Source of the DNA: CAYJAZ01 sp964368455
GTDB lineage: Bacteria; Desulfobacterota; Desulfovibrionia; Desulfovibrionales; Desulfovibrionaceae
Assembly: GCA_964368455.1 (NCBI GenBank)
Contig: CAYJAZ010000008.1
Coordinates: 1 to 64,000 of the forward strand
Reading direction: 5' to 3'
Length of the DNA: 64,000 bases
In this document: piece by piece, positions 7,931 through 15,674 of the stretch
Layout of the letters: the number at the start of each line of letters is the position of its first letter
Numbering within the stretch: position 1 is the stretch's first letter
The notes under the pieces: generated by a model
The model's database searches: none
The model's input: only the letters and a program-made list of their open reading frames with translations
What the model was told of the DNA's origin: nothing
Program-made: the position numbers and the translations under genes

Positions 7931-8770
7931 ATGGATGTATTCCCAATTATAATACTTGTTATTTTCTTTTTTATATTTAAATCTTTATTCAGTACAAAGT
8001 CAAAATATTACTTTCACAAAGATTCAACTTATAATGAACTATTGCGTATAGAAAGAAATAATGAAGATCTTTTATCCTCTGTAACCAATATTCACAGGGG
8101 CACTATAAGCGAGCGAAATCTTGTCTTAAAATTACTTGATTTAAACTTTGATGCTCGTGCTATTTTTCATGATATCTATATTAAAAAACTTAATAATAAT
8201 TATACACAAATCGACTTAGTTTTAGCAACTAAAGTAGGGATATTTGTTTTTGAAGTGAAAGACTATAGTGGTTGGCTATTTGGTAATGCTAGTAATAAAT
8301 TTTGGACACAAGTTCTTTCCTACGGAAAGGAGAAGCATAGATTTTATAATCCAATCAAACAAAATGAAAGTCATATAAAAGCATTAAAATCTCAACTCGA
8401 GGGAATAGGAAATATACCTTTTTATTCAATAATTGTTTTTTATGGTAACTGTGAAATGAAAGAAATCAGTAATATTCCAGAGAATACTTTTGTCTGTTAT
8501 GCGTTTGACGTGAAAAATGTAGTTAATAATATTCTTGGCTCTGCTTCTAATGCACATTACTTGAACAAGCAAAAAGTGATGGAAGTTCTTCAAGAAGGTG
8601 TTAAAAATGGAGAAAATCTTGAAATCATAGAAGAACATATTACTAATGTAAAACAAAACACTCCTCAAATATCTAAAATTACACAATATACAAAATCTTC
8701 TTATCATAATAAAGTTTCTAAACCTATCAATGTATTTAGAGTAATTAGGCGATTACAAAAATGGAGATGA
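7931..8770 (+). CDS. NERD-domain (nuclease-related) membrane-anchored protein
   Basis: 279 aa. An N-terminal hydrophobic helix (about residues 3-20) anchors the protein. The NERD domain follows at about 55-165, with the restriction-endonuclease-like core QIDLVL (Asp), GIFVFEVKDYSG (Glu and Lys) and conserved NPIKQNESHIKAL. The NERD fold belongs to the PD-(D/E)XK nuclease superfamily and is frequent on plasmids and mobile islands; substrates are unproven. The C-terminal 90 residues are not recognised. The ribosome-binding site is weak. It is transcribed opposite to Fic and converges on the integrase gene. It may be defence-related, but that is inference from its position. Confidence 0.75.
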   Translation: MDVFPIIILVIFFFIFKSLFSTKSKYYFHKDSTYNELLRIERNNEDLLSSVTNIHRGTISERNLVLKLLDLNFDARAIFHDIYIKKLNNNYTQIDLVLATKVGIFVFEVKDYSGWLFGNASNKFWTQVLSYGKEKHRFYNPIKQNESHIKALKSQLEGIGNIPFYSIIVFYGNCEMKEISNIPENTFVCYAFDVKNVVNNILGSASNAHYLNKQKVMEVLQEGVKNGENLEIIEEHITNVKQNTPQISKITQYTKSSYHNKVSKPINVFRVIRRLQKWR

Positions 8771-8791
8771 TTTATTTGCTATAACTTCTTG

Positions 8792-9937
8792 TTATTTCTC
8801 AACCTTCCCCATCAAGATATCAGCAGCAGTATTAGATGCAGCTGATAAAGCTTCGGGCAAGAATTGTGCGTATTTCTTTTTTGTAAAGCTTGCGTCTTTA
8901 TGTGTGAGCATTTCTGAAATCATATCAAGTGTAAATTTTCCGCTATTTGCTAAAGTCACTGCAAAGTGGTGGCGAAGTCCGTGGAATGGGCGAAACTTTA
9001 CAGGCAAATCTGCCGCTTTTTTAAATCTATCAACAGAAGAGCAATCCACTCTTTGTCCGCCATGCTTGCCAGGGAAGATAAATTCACTATCAGGATAATG
9101 TTTGTTTCGCCACTCAATTTGCTCGAGGATAATTCCCTCAGCAAGTTGGCTCATTCCAATTGACATTGTCTTTCCACCTTTTGGACTTCTGATTTTTATA
9201 AGTTTCATGTGATGATCAATATCTTCATCAATAAGCTTGAACATTTCGCCTCTTCTCATGCCTGTAAAAAAAGCAAGTAAGAGCATATTAGCAACGTCTT
9301 TCGCTTCCCATGAACGTGCAGTGTCTAAAAATCTCTGTGTTTGTTCAGGAGTAAGGTATTCAATCACTTCATTATCTTTTTTCGGCATTTCAATCACAAA
9401 TGGTAATGCAGGAGCACGATTTGTTTTATAGCCAAAATTGATAATACGACGTACAAGCTCAAGCGCATTCCATAAAGTAGCAGGTTTTCTATCTGCAAAG
9501 GCTTTATTTACTAGCTCAATATGCTGTGGATTTATTTCAGATACTCTATAGTTGCCCAAGATAGGAGAAAGGTAGTTTTTGAAACGGTTATAGTCCGTTA
9601 TAAAGCCTTTAAGATCTTTTCCTTTCACTTCAAAATAAGTTTCAGCGATTTCAGCAAAGGTTTTATCCTTTTGGTTTTTCTCTTCACGAATTTCTTTTGC
9701 TGTTTTTACAGTTTCGCCGTGACGAACAGCTTTCACTCTTTCAGCACGGATTTCGCTTGCAACTTGTGCGCTGTATCCTTCTGAAAGTTTGCCTACTTTT
9801 TCCCAAACAAGACGTTTGCCAATCTTAAAATTAATCACAAAACAGAGGTCGGCTTTTCCTTTGAATAGTTCATCAAGTGCATACACATATACGCCAACCC
9901 ATTTTTGAGGGTGGTATCTTTTATATTTACTTGCCAT
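8792..9937 (-). CDS. int: Tyrosine recombinase (phage-type integrase) of the mobile element
   Basis: 381 aa. An N-terminal arm-binding region and a SAM-like core-binding domain (about 90-185) precede the catalytic domain. All active-site residues are visible: R228 (FFTGMRRGE), a hairpin lysine in KGGK (about 253-256), H319 and R322 (PFHGLRHHF), H346 (LTHKD) and the nucleophile Y356 (KKKYAQF). The start has GTGAG upstream. The enzyme would integrate and excise the element by site-specific recombination. attR lies 250 nt upstream of the gene, and candidate arm-type repeats lie between them. The element's target is the initiator tRNA gene. Confidence 0.92.
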   Translation of the reverse strand: MASKYKRYHPQKWVGVYVYALDELFKGKADLCFVINFKIGKRLVWEKVGKLSEGYSAQVASEIRAERVKAVRHGETVKTAKEIREEKNQKDKTFAEIAETYFEVKGKDLKGFITDYNRFKNYLSPILGNYRVSEINPQHIELVNKAFADRKPATLWNALELVRRIINFGYKTNRAPALPFVIEMPKKDNEVIEYLTPEQTQRFLDTARSWEAKDVANMLLLAFFTGMRRGEMFKLIDEDIDHHMKLIKIRSPKGGKTMSIGMSQLAEGIILEQIEWRNKHYPDSEFIFPGKHGGQRVDCSSVDRFKKAADLPVKFRPFHGLRHHFAVTLANSGKFTLDMISEMLTHKDASFTKKKYAQFLPEALSAASNTAADILMGKVEK

Positions 9938-9959
9938 AATAAACTCACTTATAAAAAGA

Positions 9960-10066
9960 TAGTTAGGATTGTAGATTTTTATAAAAAACTATGATATACT
10001 ATTTTTGAATAGTAGCTATTCATCAGTGTTTTTCTTCCTCTTCCGTCCTAACCTATTCCTAACCTA
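9960..10066. promoter_or_regulatory. Integrase promoter region with candidate arm sites and a dyad operator
   Basis: TCCTAACCTA is directly repeated at 10046-10055 and 10057-10066 (11-nt period), with an inverted, one-base-shorter copy (TAGTTAGGA) at 9960-9968. A perfect dyad TGAATAG-TAG-CTATTCA lies at 10006-10022. Repeats of this kind between attR and int are typical arm-type integrase or Xis sites and a promoter operator. Function is inferred from position. Confidence 0.5.
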
Positions 10067-10190
10067 GTTATAAAATTTTGTCAACTTTTGATAAAGAAGA
10101 TAAAAGTCAAAAACAATATAAACTACTGAAAATAAAAGCAAATAAAGCAAAATCAAAACCCATAAAATTAGATAAAATTCAATAAAAATA

Positions 10191-10236
10191 GGCTCATAAC
10201 CCGAAGGTCATATGTTCAAATCCTGTCCCCGCAACC
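10191..10236 (+). other. attR: duplicated 3' half of an initiator tRNA-fMet gene (element right end)
   Basis: The sequence reads as positions about 30-75 of a tRNA with anticodon CAU: anticodon arm GGCTCATAACCC, variable loop, T-loop TTCAAAT (10215-10221), acceptor strand CCCCGCA (10227-10233), discriminator A. CCCCGCA with A72 and the G/C-rich anticodon stem are hallmarks of the initiator tRNA. There is no 5' half upstream (10141-10190 is plain A/T). One base (T at 10213) breaks the T stem, as expected for a non-functional copy. The intact tRNA must be at the left end of the element, outside the window. Confidence 0.78.
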
Positions 10237-10249
10237 TAGAATATCAAGA

Positions 10250-10278
10250 GGTTACGATGAAAATCGTAACCTTTTTTT
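10250..10278 (+). terminator. Original terminator of the tRNA-fMet gene
   Basis: Perfect 9-bp stem GGTTACGAT (10250-10258) / ATCGTAACC (10263-10271) with a GAAA tetraloop, followed by seven T. It lies 13 nt after the tRNA fragment on the same strand, so it is the host terminator now separated from the functional tRNA by the element. Confidence 0.85.
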
Positions 10279-10608
10279 GTGGGGAAAATCTGCCTTACTA
10301 GATTCTTAACCAAAGACAGGGTAAACTTTTTTTTCATGGACAGCCAAAGTCCATTTTTGCTGAATTTTTTCGAGTAATTTATTTCAAGTAAAAGTTTTTT
10401 TTGGGGAATCTGCAAATTTAGAAACTATGCACAGAGAATACAAACTCTTAATCTGTAGTTTTCAATTATATAGAGAAAGATAATTGGTAAATTTATTACT
10501 TTTATAAATCTATCAATAGAAGAGACATCATCTATTTGTTTTATTTTAAATAGTTAACTATAAGTATATAACGTCTTAAATCTATTTGCCACTATTCTTT
10601 GCCCAAAT
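10279..10608. other. Scar region between attR terminator and the FmdE-MoeA gene
   Basis: It has no intact gene. It contains a small hairpin (ATGGAC, 10336-10341; GTCCAT, 10349-10354) followed by T5, two imperfect copies of TTTTTTTGNGGGGAANATCTGC (starting at 10272 and near 10393), and the integrase relic at 10470-10548. It has the look of repeated insertion and decay. Confidence 0.45.
10470..10548 (-). pseudogene. Decayed fragment of a second tyrosine integrase
   Basis: Read on the reverse strand, the stretch gives QIDDVSSIDRFIK followed by NLPIIF. This aligns with QRVDCSSVDRFKK and DLPVKF of the integrase at 8792-9937 (residues about 295-315), and the DNA is also similar to 9020-9065. Only about 26 codons are recognisable; stops flank it. 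It lies outside attR, so it looks like a relic of an earlier element at the same tRNA gene. Confidence 0.5.
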
Positions 10609-12324
10609 CTATTTACCAAAGAAGCATTTTGGCCATGTGCATGTATGACAAGCCATACAAAAGCCTCCCTCGCCCATTCTTGCTAAGTCTGCTCTTGTGA
10701 TTTCACAATTTGCCAATACTCTTGGTAGAATCAAATCAAAGAAAGTAGTTTTTGCAAAAAGAGCACAAGCCGGAACGCCTATTACTTGCATAGCTTTTAA
10801 ATCACCTTTTTCGGGTATATAACCAATTAAACTCATTGCACCAGGTAAAACTGGCATGCCGTATAGCACGTTAGTGAGACCATTTTCAAGAAGGACAGAC
10901 TGTGTCACATCGTCAGGATCAACTGATAAGCCACCAGTTGTAATAAGAAGATCTGCTCCTGCTTCACGTAATTCAAGTATCGCCCTTGACATCATTTCTT
11001 TATCGTCAGGAGCAATTCGACTTGCTATTACTTTTGAATTAAGGGCAGTCACTTTAGCTGTAATAATTGGGATGAATTTATCTTCTATAATACCTTGAAA
11101 TACTTCTGTTCCTGTAACTAAAAGCCCAACATTTGATTCTCTTAATGGATTAATAGAGAATAATGCTTTATCAGATAAAATTTCTAATGCTTTATTATAA
11201 TATTTTTTTTCTAAGAATAATGGTATCGCGCGTGTTCCAGCTATCTTACTTCCCTCTTTTACTAAGATACCATTTTGCCTAGAAGCTGCCATAACATCTG
11301 GAACCATATTGAATTGTTCTAGTCGTTTATAGTCAACTGTAAGCACTCCGCTGACATCAGCCTTTAAATCTATCTTTCCTTCTTTTGGAGGCAAGTCATA
11401 GCTAATATGTTTTCCTGACATACGTCTTGCAAAATTTTCTGCTACTATATTTTCATGTATTACATTGCTGTCTTCAAGCTGTGCATCATCATCTTGAATA
11501 GCGACATGGAAACGCCCCATTTGTTGTAGTCTGCAAACATCTCCAACACTAATACGTTGTCCTGCTTTAAATTCTGGGCCTTTGAAAGAATTTGGCTCTA
11601 TTCGCGTCATATCATGAACCACAACTTTATCAACTGCTTCTTCAAGGGGCACAATTTTAATACCAGCTGGCAGTTCATTTGATTCTTTTGCATTTTTTAC
11701 TGTTTCAGAAGAAGGAGAAGAGATTTTTTGATTGCAGTTTTCTTTATCCTTTTTTCTTATTACAATATAAGGAGCTTCGCCCTGACAACCACGACAAATA
11801 GGGCCATCATTAATAGGATAAGCTTCGGAACATAAAGGGCAAATACCAATTGCATCCATATGTTTATGACCAAGAAAAGATTTTTTTACTGTCACATATT
11901 CATATTTTAAAATAGAGTCCCCTGCTCTTTCTATTTCTTCTTCTAAAAGCTTTGTGTCCTGATCTTTCTTTGCCTTTGTTTTAAAAAACCAAGAATAAAT
12001 TTCAGGATAATTTTTCATAGCTTCACAATCAATACTGACTCTAACGCCTTCTCCTGTGTATTTATCTCCTAAAGAAAGAGCGTAACGTCCTAAGTTTTCG
12101 ATCTTTACTCGCATATTTCCAGTTGAACAAAGAGTGAGAAGCTGCACAGCATCTGGCAAACATTTTGCTGTTTCTACAACGGCTTCAAATAAAGTTCCTT
12201 CAGGGAGCAATGATTTTGCTTTTTCTACCATGTAGCCGCCAATAAGAAGTCCTGGAGCAGCATATCCATGGAAATTTTCTGCTAATTGTTTAAATTCTTT
12301 ATATGTATAAGGCCCTATATTCAT
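10609..12324 (-). CDS. FmdE-MoeA fusion protein (molybdopterin-related)
   Basis: 571 aa from the ATG at 12324, chosen because AAGGAAT lies just upstream; a TTG 24 nt earlier would place that site inside the gene. The N-terminal 135 residues match FmdE-type domains (NFHGYAAPGLLIGGYM... CSTGNMRV), the small subunit-like domain first seen near formylmethanofuran dehydrogenase. A zinc-ribbon-like CPLC...CRGC follows (about residues 160-180). The C-terminal half is MoeA-like with a MoCF_biosynth core (LLITTGGLSVDPDDVTQ) and ends in a Cys-rich tail (CMACHTCTWPKC). MoeA inserts Mo or W into molybdopterin; the fusion suggests a specialised insertase or chaperone. The precise substrate is unknown. It is transcribed alone. 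Confidence 0.78.
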   Translation of the reverse strand: MNIGPYTYKEFKQLAENFHGYAAPGLLIGGYMVEKAKSLLPEGTLFEAVVETAKCLPDAVQLLTLCSTGNMRVKIENLGRYALSLGDKYTGEGVRVSIDCEAMKNYPEIYSWFFKTKAKKDQDTKLLEEEIERAGDSILKYEYVTVKKSFLGHKHMDAIGICPLCSEAYPINDGPICRGCQGEAPYIVIRKKDKENCNQKISSPSSETVKNAKESNELPAGIKIVPLEEAVDKVVVHDMTRIEPNSFKGPEFKAGQRISVGDVCRLQQMGRFHVAIQDDDAQLEDSNVIHENIVAENFARRMSGKHISYDLPPKEGKIDLKADVSGVLTVDYKRLEQFNMVPDVMAASRQNGILVKEGSKIAGTRAIPLFLEKKYYNKALEILSDKALFSINPLRESNVGLLVTGTEVFQGIIEDKFIPIITAKVTALNSKVIASRIAPDDKEMMSRAILELREAGADLLITTGGLSVDPDDVTQSVLLENGLTNVLYGMPVLPGAMSLIGYIPEKGDLKAMQVIGVPACALFAKTTFFDLILPRVLANCEITRADLARMGEGGFCMACHTCTWPKCFFGK

Positions 12325-12376
12325 AGTCAATTCCTTTTTAAGTTTCAAATGTATTCCAAAAGGATATAATTGAGAA

Positions 12377-12394
12377 ATGCAATGAATGTTGCAT
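12377..12394. promoter_or_regulatory. Small dyad upstream of the FmdE-MoeA gene
   Basis: ATGCAA-TGAATG-TTGCAT is a perfect 6-bp inverted repeat about 53 nt upstream of the start codon at 12324. The rest of the 12,349-12,572 gap is A/T-rich with no gene. It is a possible operator, with no regulator identified. Confidence 0.35.
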
Positions 12395-12572
12395 AAATAT
12401 CAACCCTTTTTTGAGAAAACAATATATTAACAGTCATCTTCAGTCTTCAATAAGCTATAGCATAAAGAGTTTATAATTAAATTATTATAGTTTTACTTTA
12501 TATAAATTGTAAAGATAAAAATTTACATCGAATTCTATGTGTTATCATAGTTTTATAAATCACATTTTAACT

Positions 12573-13913
12573 TCATACAATTTTGTTTTTTAGAGGAGCA
12601 TAAAGATATATAAATCTTGACTTATAAATAAAATATAATGAAGCTAATAAAGATAGGCATTCTGCAATTGGAACAGCTAGCCATACGCCATTTATACCGA
12701 TAATCTGAGGAAGTATAAGCAAGCATACAGCTATAAAGAAGAAAGTACGTAAAAAAGAGATGAAGGCAGAAATTTTTCCGTTTGAATATGCTGTAAACAT
12801 ACCTGAAGCGAAAATATTAAGGCCAGCAAACAGAAATGAAATAGAAAAGATTAATAAACCATGGCTTGCAAGATCATATGTTTCTGTCCCAGCTTTTGCA
12901 AAAACAGAAACAATTTTGTCTCCTATCAACAAGGCAAAGACAAATAAAATTATAGAAACAGAAAGAATAAATTTTATATTTAATTCAAAGAGTTTAGCAA
13001 GTTTTCTTTCATTTCTTTCGCCAAAATTAAAACTTATTACAGGCGAAATGCCCATTGTATAGCCTATAAAGAGTGAATTTATTAAAACTTGAGCGTATAA
13101 TATAACAGCTATAGCTGAAACACCTGTATTGCCGACTAGATTAAGCATTGTTATGTTAAATAAATATGTTATAATAGAAGTTGCAAGCATGGATACCATC
13201 TCTGACGAGCCATTTCCACAAGCTTTTAATAAAGCATTTATATCGAATTTAAAACTTACAAAATGAAGACTTTTTGAAGCTTTATTTGTTGAAAAGAATA
13301 TAAGGCCAATAAAGCAAGGAACAAAAAATCCTAATGCAGTTGCAAGACTAATGCCGCTCATACCCATATCCATTTTAATAAAGACATAATCTAAAATAAT
13401 ATTTGTGAATCCGCCAGAAAGAACTGTAATAAAAGAAAGTTTTGGTTTACCAGATGCAATCATAGCATTTTCAATGATAATTTGAACAATAGCACAAGGT
13501 GCAAATATTGCTATATAAAATAGATAGTCATATGCATATTTAAAAGTTTCATCATTGGCTCCTAAGAAAAGTAGGATTTCATCCATAAAGAAAAGTGTTA
13601 TAAATGTGATACATAAACCAATCAAAAATCCACTTACTATAAAAAGCGTCATCTTTTGTTTTGCTTCTTCTTTTTTTCCTTCGCCAAGCAAAGTAGCACA
13701 AACTGCATTACCACCAGTTCCAAGCATAGTTCCAATTGCAAAAAAGATACTCATTGCTGGGAAAGCAATATTTAAAGCTGATAGAGCTGTTATTCCTATA
13801 AAATTAGATACAAAATAACCATCAACCATAACATAAACACCCATAAAAACCATAGCGGCAATAGAAGGAAGTGTAAATTTTAAAATAGATTTTAAATCAA
13901 TTGTATCAATCAT
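12573..13913 (-). CDS. MATE-family multidrug efflux transporter
   Basis: 446 aa with about twelve hydrophobic segments and the MATE pattern of two related six-helix halves. The N-terminal LPSIAAMVFMGVYVMVDGYFVSNFIG is typical of the family (MepA/NorM-like, with Asp in the first repeat). Such pumps export cationic drugs or metabolites, driven by Na+ or H+. The gene is divergent from a MerR-family regulator, with a perfect dyad between them, a common arrangement in which the regulator senses the pump's substrate. Substrate cannot be read from sequence. Confidence 0.88.
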   Translation of the reverse strand: MIDTIDLKSILKFTLPSIAAMVFMGVYVMVDGYFVSNFIGITALSALNIAFPAMSIFFAIGTMLGTGGNAVCATLLGEGKKEEAKQKMTLFIVSGFLIGLCITFITLFFMDEILLFLGANDETFKYAYDYLFYIAIFAPCAIVQIIIENAMIASGKPKLSFITVLSGGFTNIILDYVFIKMDMGMSGISLATALGFFVPCFIGLIFFSTNKASKSLHFVSFKFDINALLKACGNGSSEMVSMLATSIITYLFNITMLNLVGNTGVSAIAVILYAQVLINSLFIGYTMGISPVISFNFGERNERKLAKLFELNIKFILSVSIILFVFALLIGDKIVSVFAKAGTETYDLASHGLLIFSISFLFAGLNIFASGMFTAYSNGKISAFISFLRTFFFIAVCLLILPQIIGINGVWLAVPIAECLSLLASLYFIYKSRFIYLYAPLKNKIV

Positions 13914-13972
13914 AGAGTAAACCTTTTGTTTTATTAAATTAGAAAAATTTTACTTTCTAAAAAGTTCATCTT

Positions 13973-13992
13973 ACTTTATACTAGGATAAAGT
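13973..13992. promoter_or_regulatory. MerR-type operator between the MATE and MerR genes
   Basis: ACTTTATACTAGGATAAAGT is a perfect 7-bp inverted repeat with a 6-nt centre in the 118-nt divergent intergenic region. The length and central position suit a MerR-family binding site. I could not place convincing -35/-10 boxes 19-20 nt apart around it. Confidence 0.6.
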
Positions 13993-14031
13993 ATCACATT
14001 ATATGAGAGTCAAGTTTTATTTGGAGTACTT

Positions 14032-14847
14032 ATGAAAAAATATTTATCTATTGGCGAAGTGTCTAAAATAAAAGATGTTAGTCATACTTCTTTAAGATAT
14101 TATGATGAAATTGGTATACTTATTCCAGCCTATATCAATGAAGAAACAGGTTATAGATACTATACTAAAAATCAAATGATTTTTATTGATATCATACAAT
14201 TAGCGATTGAACTTGGAATGCCTTTAAAAGAATTGAAAAAATACTTTAAAGAAGACGGTATTGATATTGAAAATTTTACTCTAGAAGCAAAGTTAGGCAT
14301 TAAAAAAACAATGCAGAATTTAAAAAAAGCTCTTTATTTTCTTGATCGTACATCAGAATATATTAAAGAAAATGAAAAATATTCATTTGAAACTAAAGAA
14401 TATTTAAGAGAATTTAAAACAAGATATTTTATCTGCTTACCTTTATCGTATTCATTGCTTGCAGGCAATTACAACCTTTCGCATTATTGGAAACAATTGA
14501 CTCAACTATATGCTATTGTGAAAGAAAATAATTTGTTTTATGCTATAGATCAAGGTTTTTATTTATATAAAGATAATAATGAGATCAAAACAATGGTTTA
14601 TATTGAAGTTGGTAAAATCAATATAAATAAAATTAAAAATGCTGAACTTATAGTCGTAGAAAATGGTAAATTTCTTTGCACTTATTATCCTGATTTTACA
14701 TTAGAAGAAGCACATAAAGAAATAAACAAAAACAATATAATTGAAAATGATCAGATACTTATTATTTCAGATGTTTTAGAAAAAGTTATAAATAAAGATC
14801 GTATGCCATTTGAATTACAAACAAAATGTACAAATAAAAATGCATAA
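14032..14847 (+). CDS. MerR-family transcriptional regulator (BltR/BmrR-like)
   Basis: 271 aa. The N-terminal winged helix (YLSIGEVSKIKDVSHTSLRYYDEIGIL, residues about 4-30, plus GYRYYTKNQ) is unmistakably MerR. A dimerisation helix spans about 75-115. The C-terminal 150 residues resemble a GyrI-like ligand-binding domain rather than the cysteine metal sites of MerR or ZntR, so it probably senses an organic compound. TGGAG precedes the ATG. It is divergent from the MATE pump and likely controls it and itself through the dyad at 13973-13992. Confidence 0.85.
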   Translation: MKKYLSIGEVSKIKDVSHTSLRYYDEIGILIPAYINEETGYRYYTKNQMIFIDIIQLAIELGMPLKELKKYFKEDGIDIENFTLEAKLGIKKTMQNLKKALYFLDRTSEYIKENEKYSFETKEYLREFKTRYFICLPLSYSLLAGNYNLSHYWKQLTQLYAIVKENNLFYAIDQGFYLYKDNNEIKTMVYIEVGKININKIKNAELIVVENGKFLCTYYPDFTLEEAHKEINKNNIIENDQILIISDVLEKVINKDRMPFELQTKCTNKNA

Positions 14848-14868
14848 ATTCAATAAAGGCAAAGCAAA

Positions 14869-15426
14869 TTATTTAAAATTTAATAAATACTTTTCCATAT
14901 CAAATTTTACAAATTTCAAGTCTTTTCTTTTGTAAAGTGGATGTCCAGGATCACCATTTTTGCAAAGGCTGTTTTCAAGAGTTATATAGTTGAGATTATA
15001 TGATTTAATGCATTGATGTATGTCTTGTAAGCAATGAGGCAAATAAGCACGCATATGTATGATACTACCCCACGCACACCAAACATCAAGATGTGAAAAA
15101 TGCGATAAAATATGAGAAATACACGCTCTATTTTCCTCGTGAATTTGCTTATCCATTGATATTGGTAATTGTTTTGGATCAGTCGCTCTTAATGGATAGA
15201 GATTAAACATAATCCAGCCGTCATAATTATTGTTTTTAGCACGTGCTTGAACTTGCTTTAATGTATTATCTAAGGCATTTGGTTTTGCTGTGCTTGGATT
15301 TATACCAAAACAAATAAGAGGATTCTCCCCTCTTTCACCTTTTTCGCCAAGTGAATAACGAACATTTTCGCCATTTGTATGATAAAGCCAATCTTTATCC
15401 TCAAATTTTATATAATCTAATGACAT
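14869..15426 (-). CDS. DUF1643-family protein
   Basis: 185 aa from the ATG at 15426 (GGAAATAGG upstream; a TTG 18 nt further up is less likely). It has the DUF1643 signatures FGINPSTA (about residues 40-48), the following LDNTLKQV, and the FNLYPLRATDP motif. The family is widespread in bacteria and phages with no firm function; some members lie beside restriction or DNA-modification genes. It converges on the MerR gene and seems to stand alone. Confidence 0.8.
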   Translation of the reverse strand: MSLDYIKFEDKDWLYHTNGENVRYSLGEKGERGENPLICFGINPSTAKPNALDNTLKQVQARAKNNNYDGWIMFNLYPLRATDPKQLPISMDKQIHEENRACISHILSHFSHLDVWCAWGSIIHMRAYLPHCLQDIHQCIKSYNLNYITLENSLCKNGDPGHPLYKRKDLKFVKFDMEKYLLNFK

Positions 15427-15674
15427 AAAAAACCTATTTCCCAATTGATATACTATTCTTTCTTCTTTTTATTTTTATGTCAATATTGAAAAATAAAATA
15501 ATTTTTGAAATTATATTAAAAAAAACATATAGTATACATCTAATCTCTTAAAAAATTACAAATTTATGACAAAATTAGCATATAACATTTTTTTAATATA
15601 AAATGATCTCTTGTTATCTAAATAAATATATGTTATATAATTCACAAGTTAGCTGTAAGAAAGTGAGAATACTT

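Noticed and set aside
10191..10236. A functional tRNA gene
   Set aside because: There is no 5' half upstream and the T-stem has a broken pair; it is an attachment-site duplicate.
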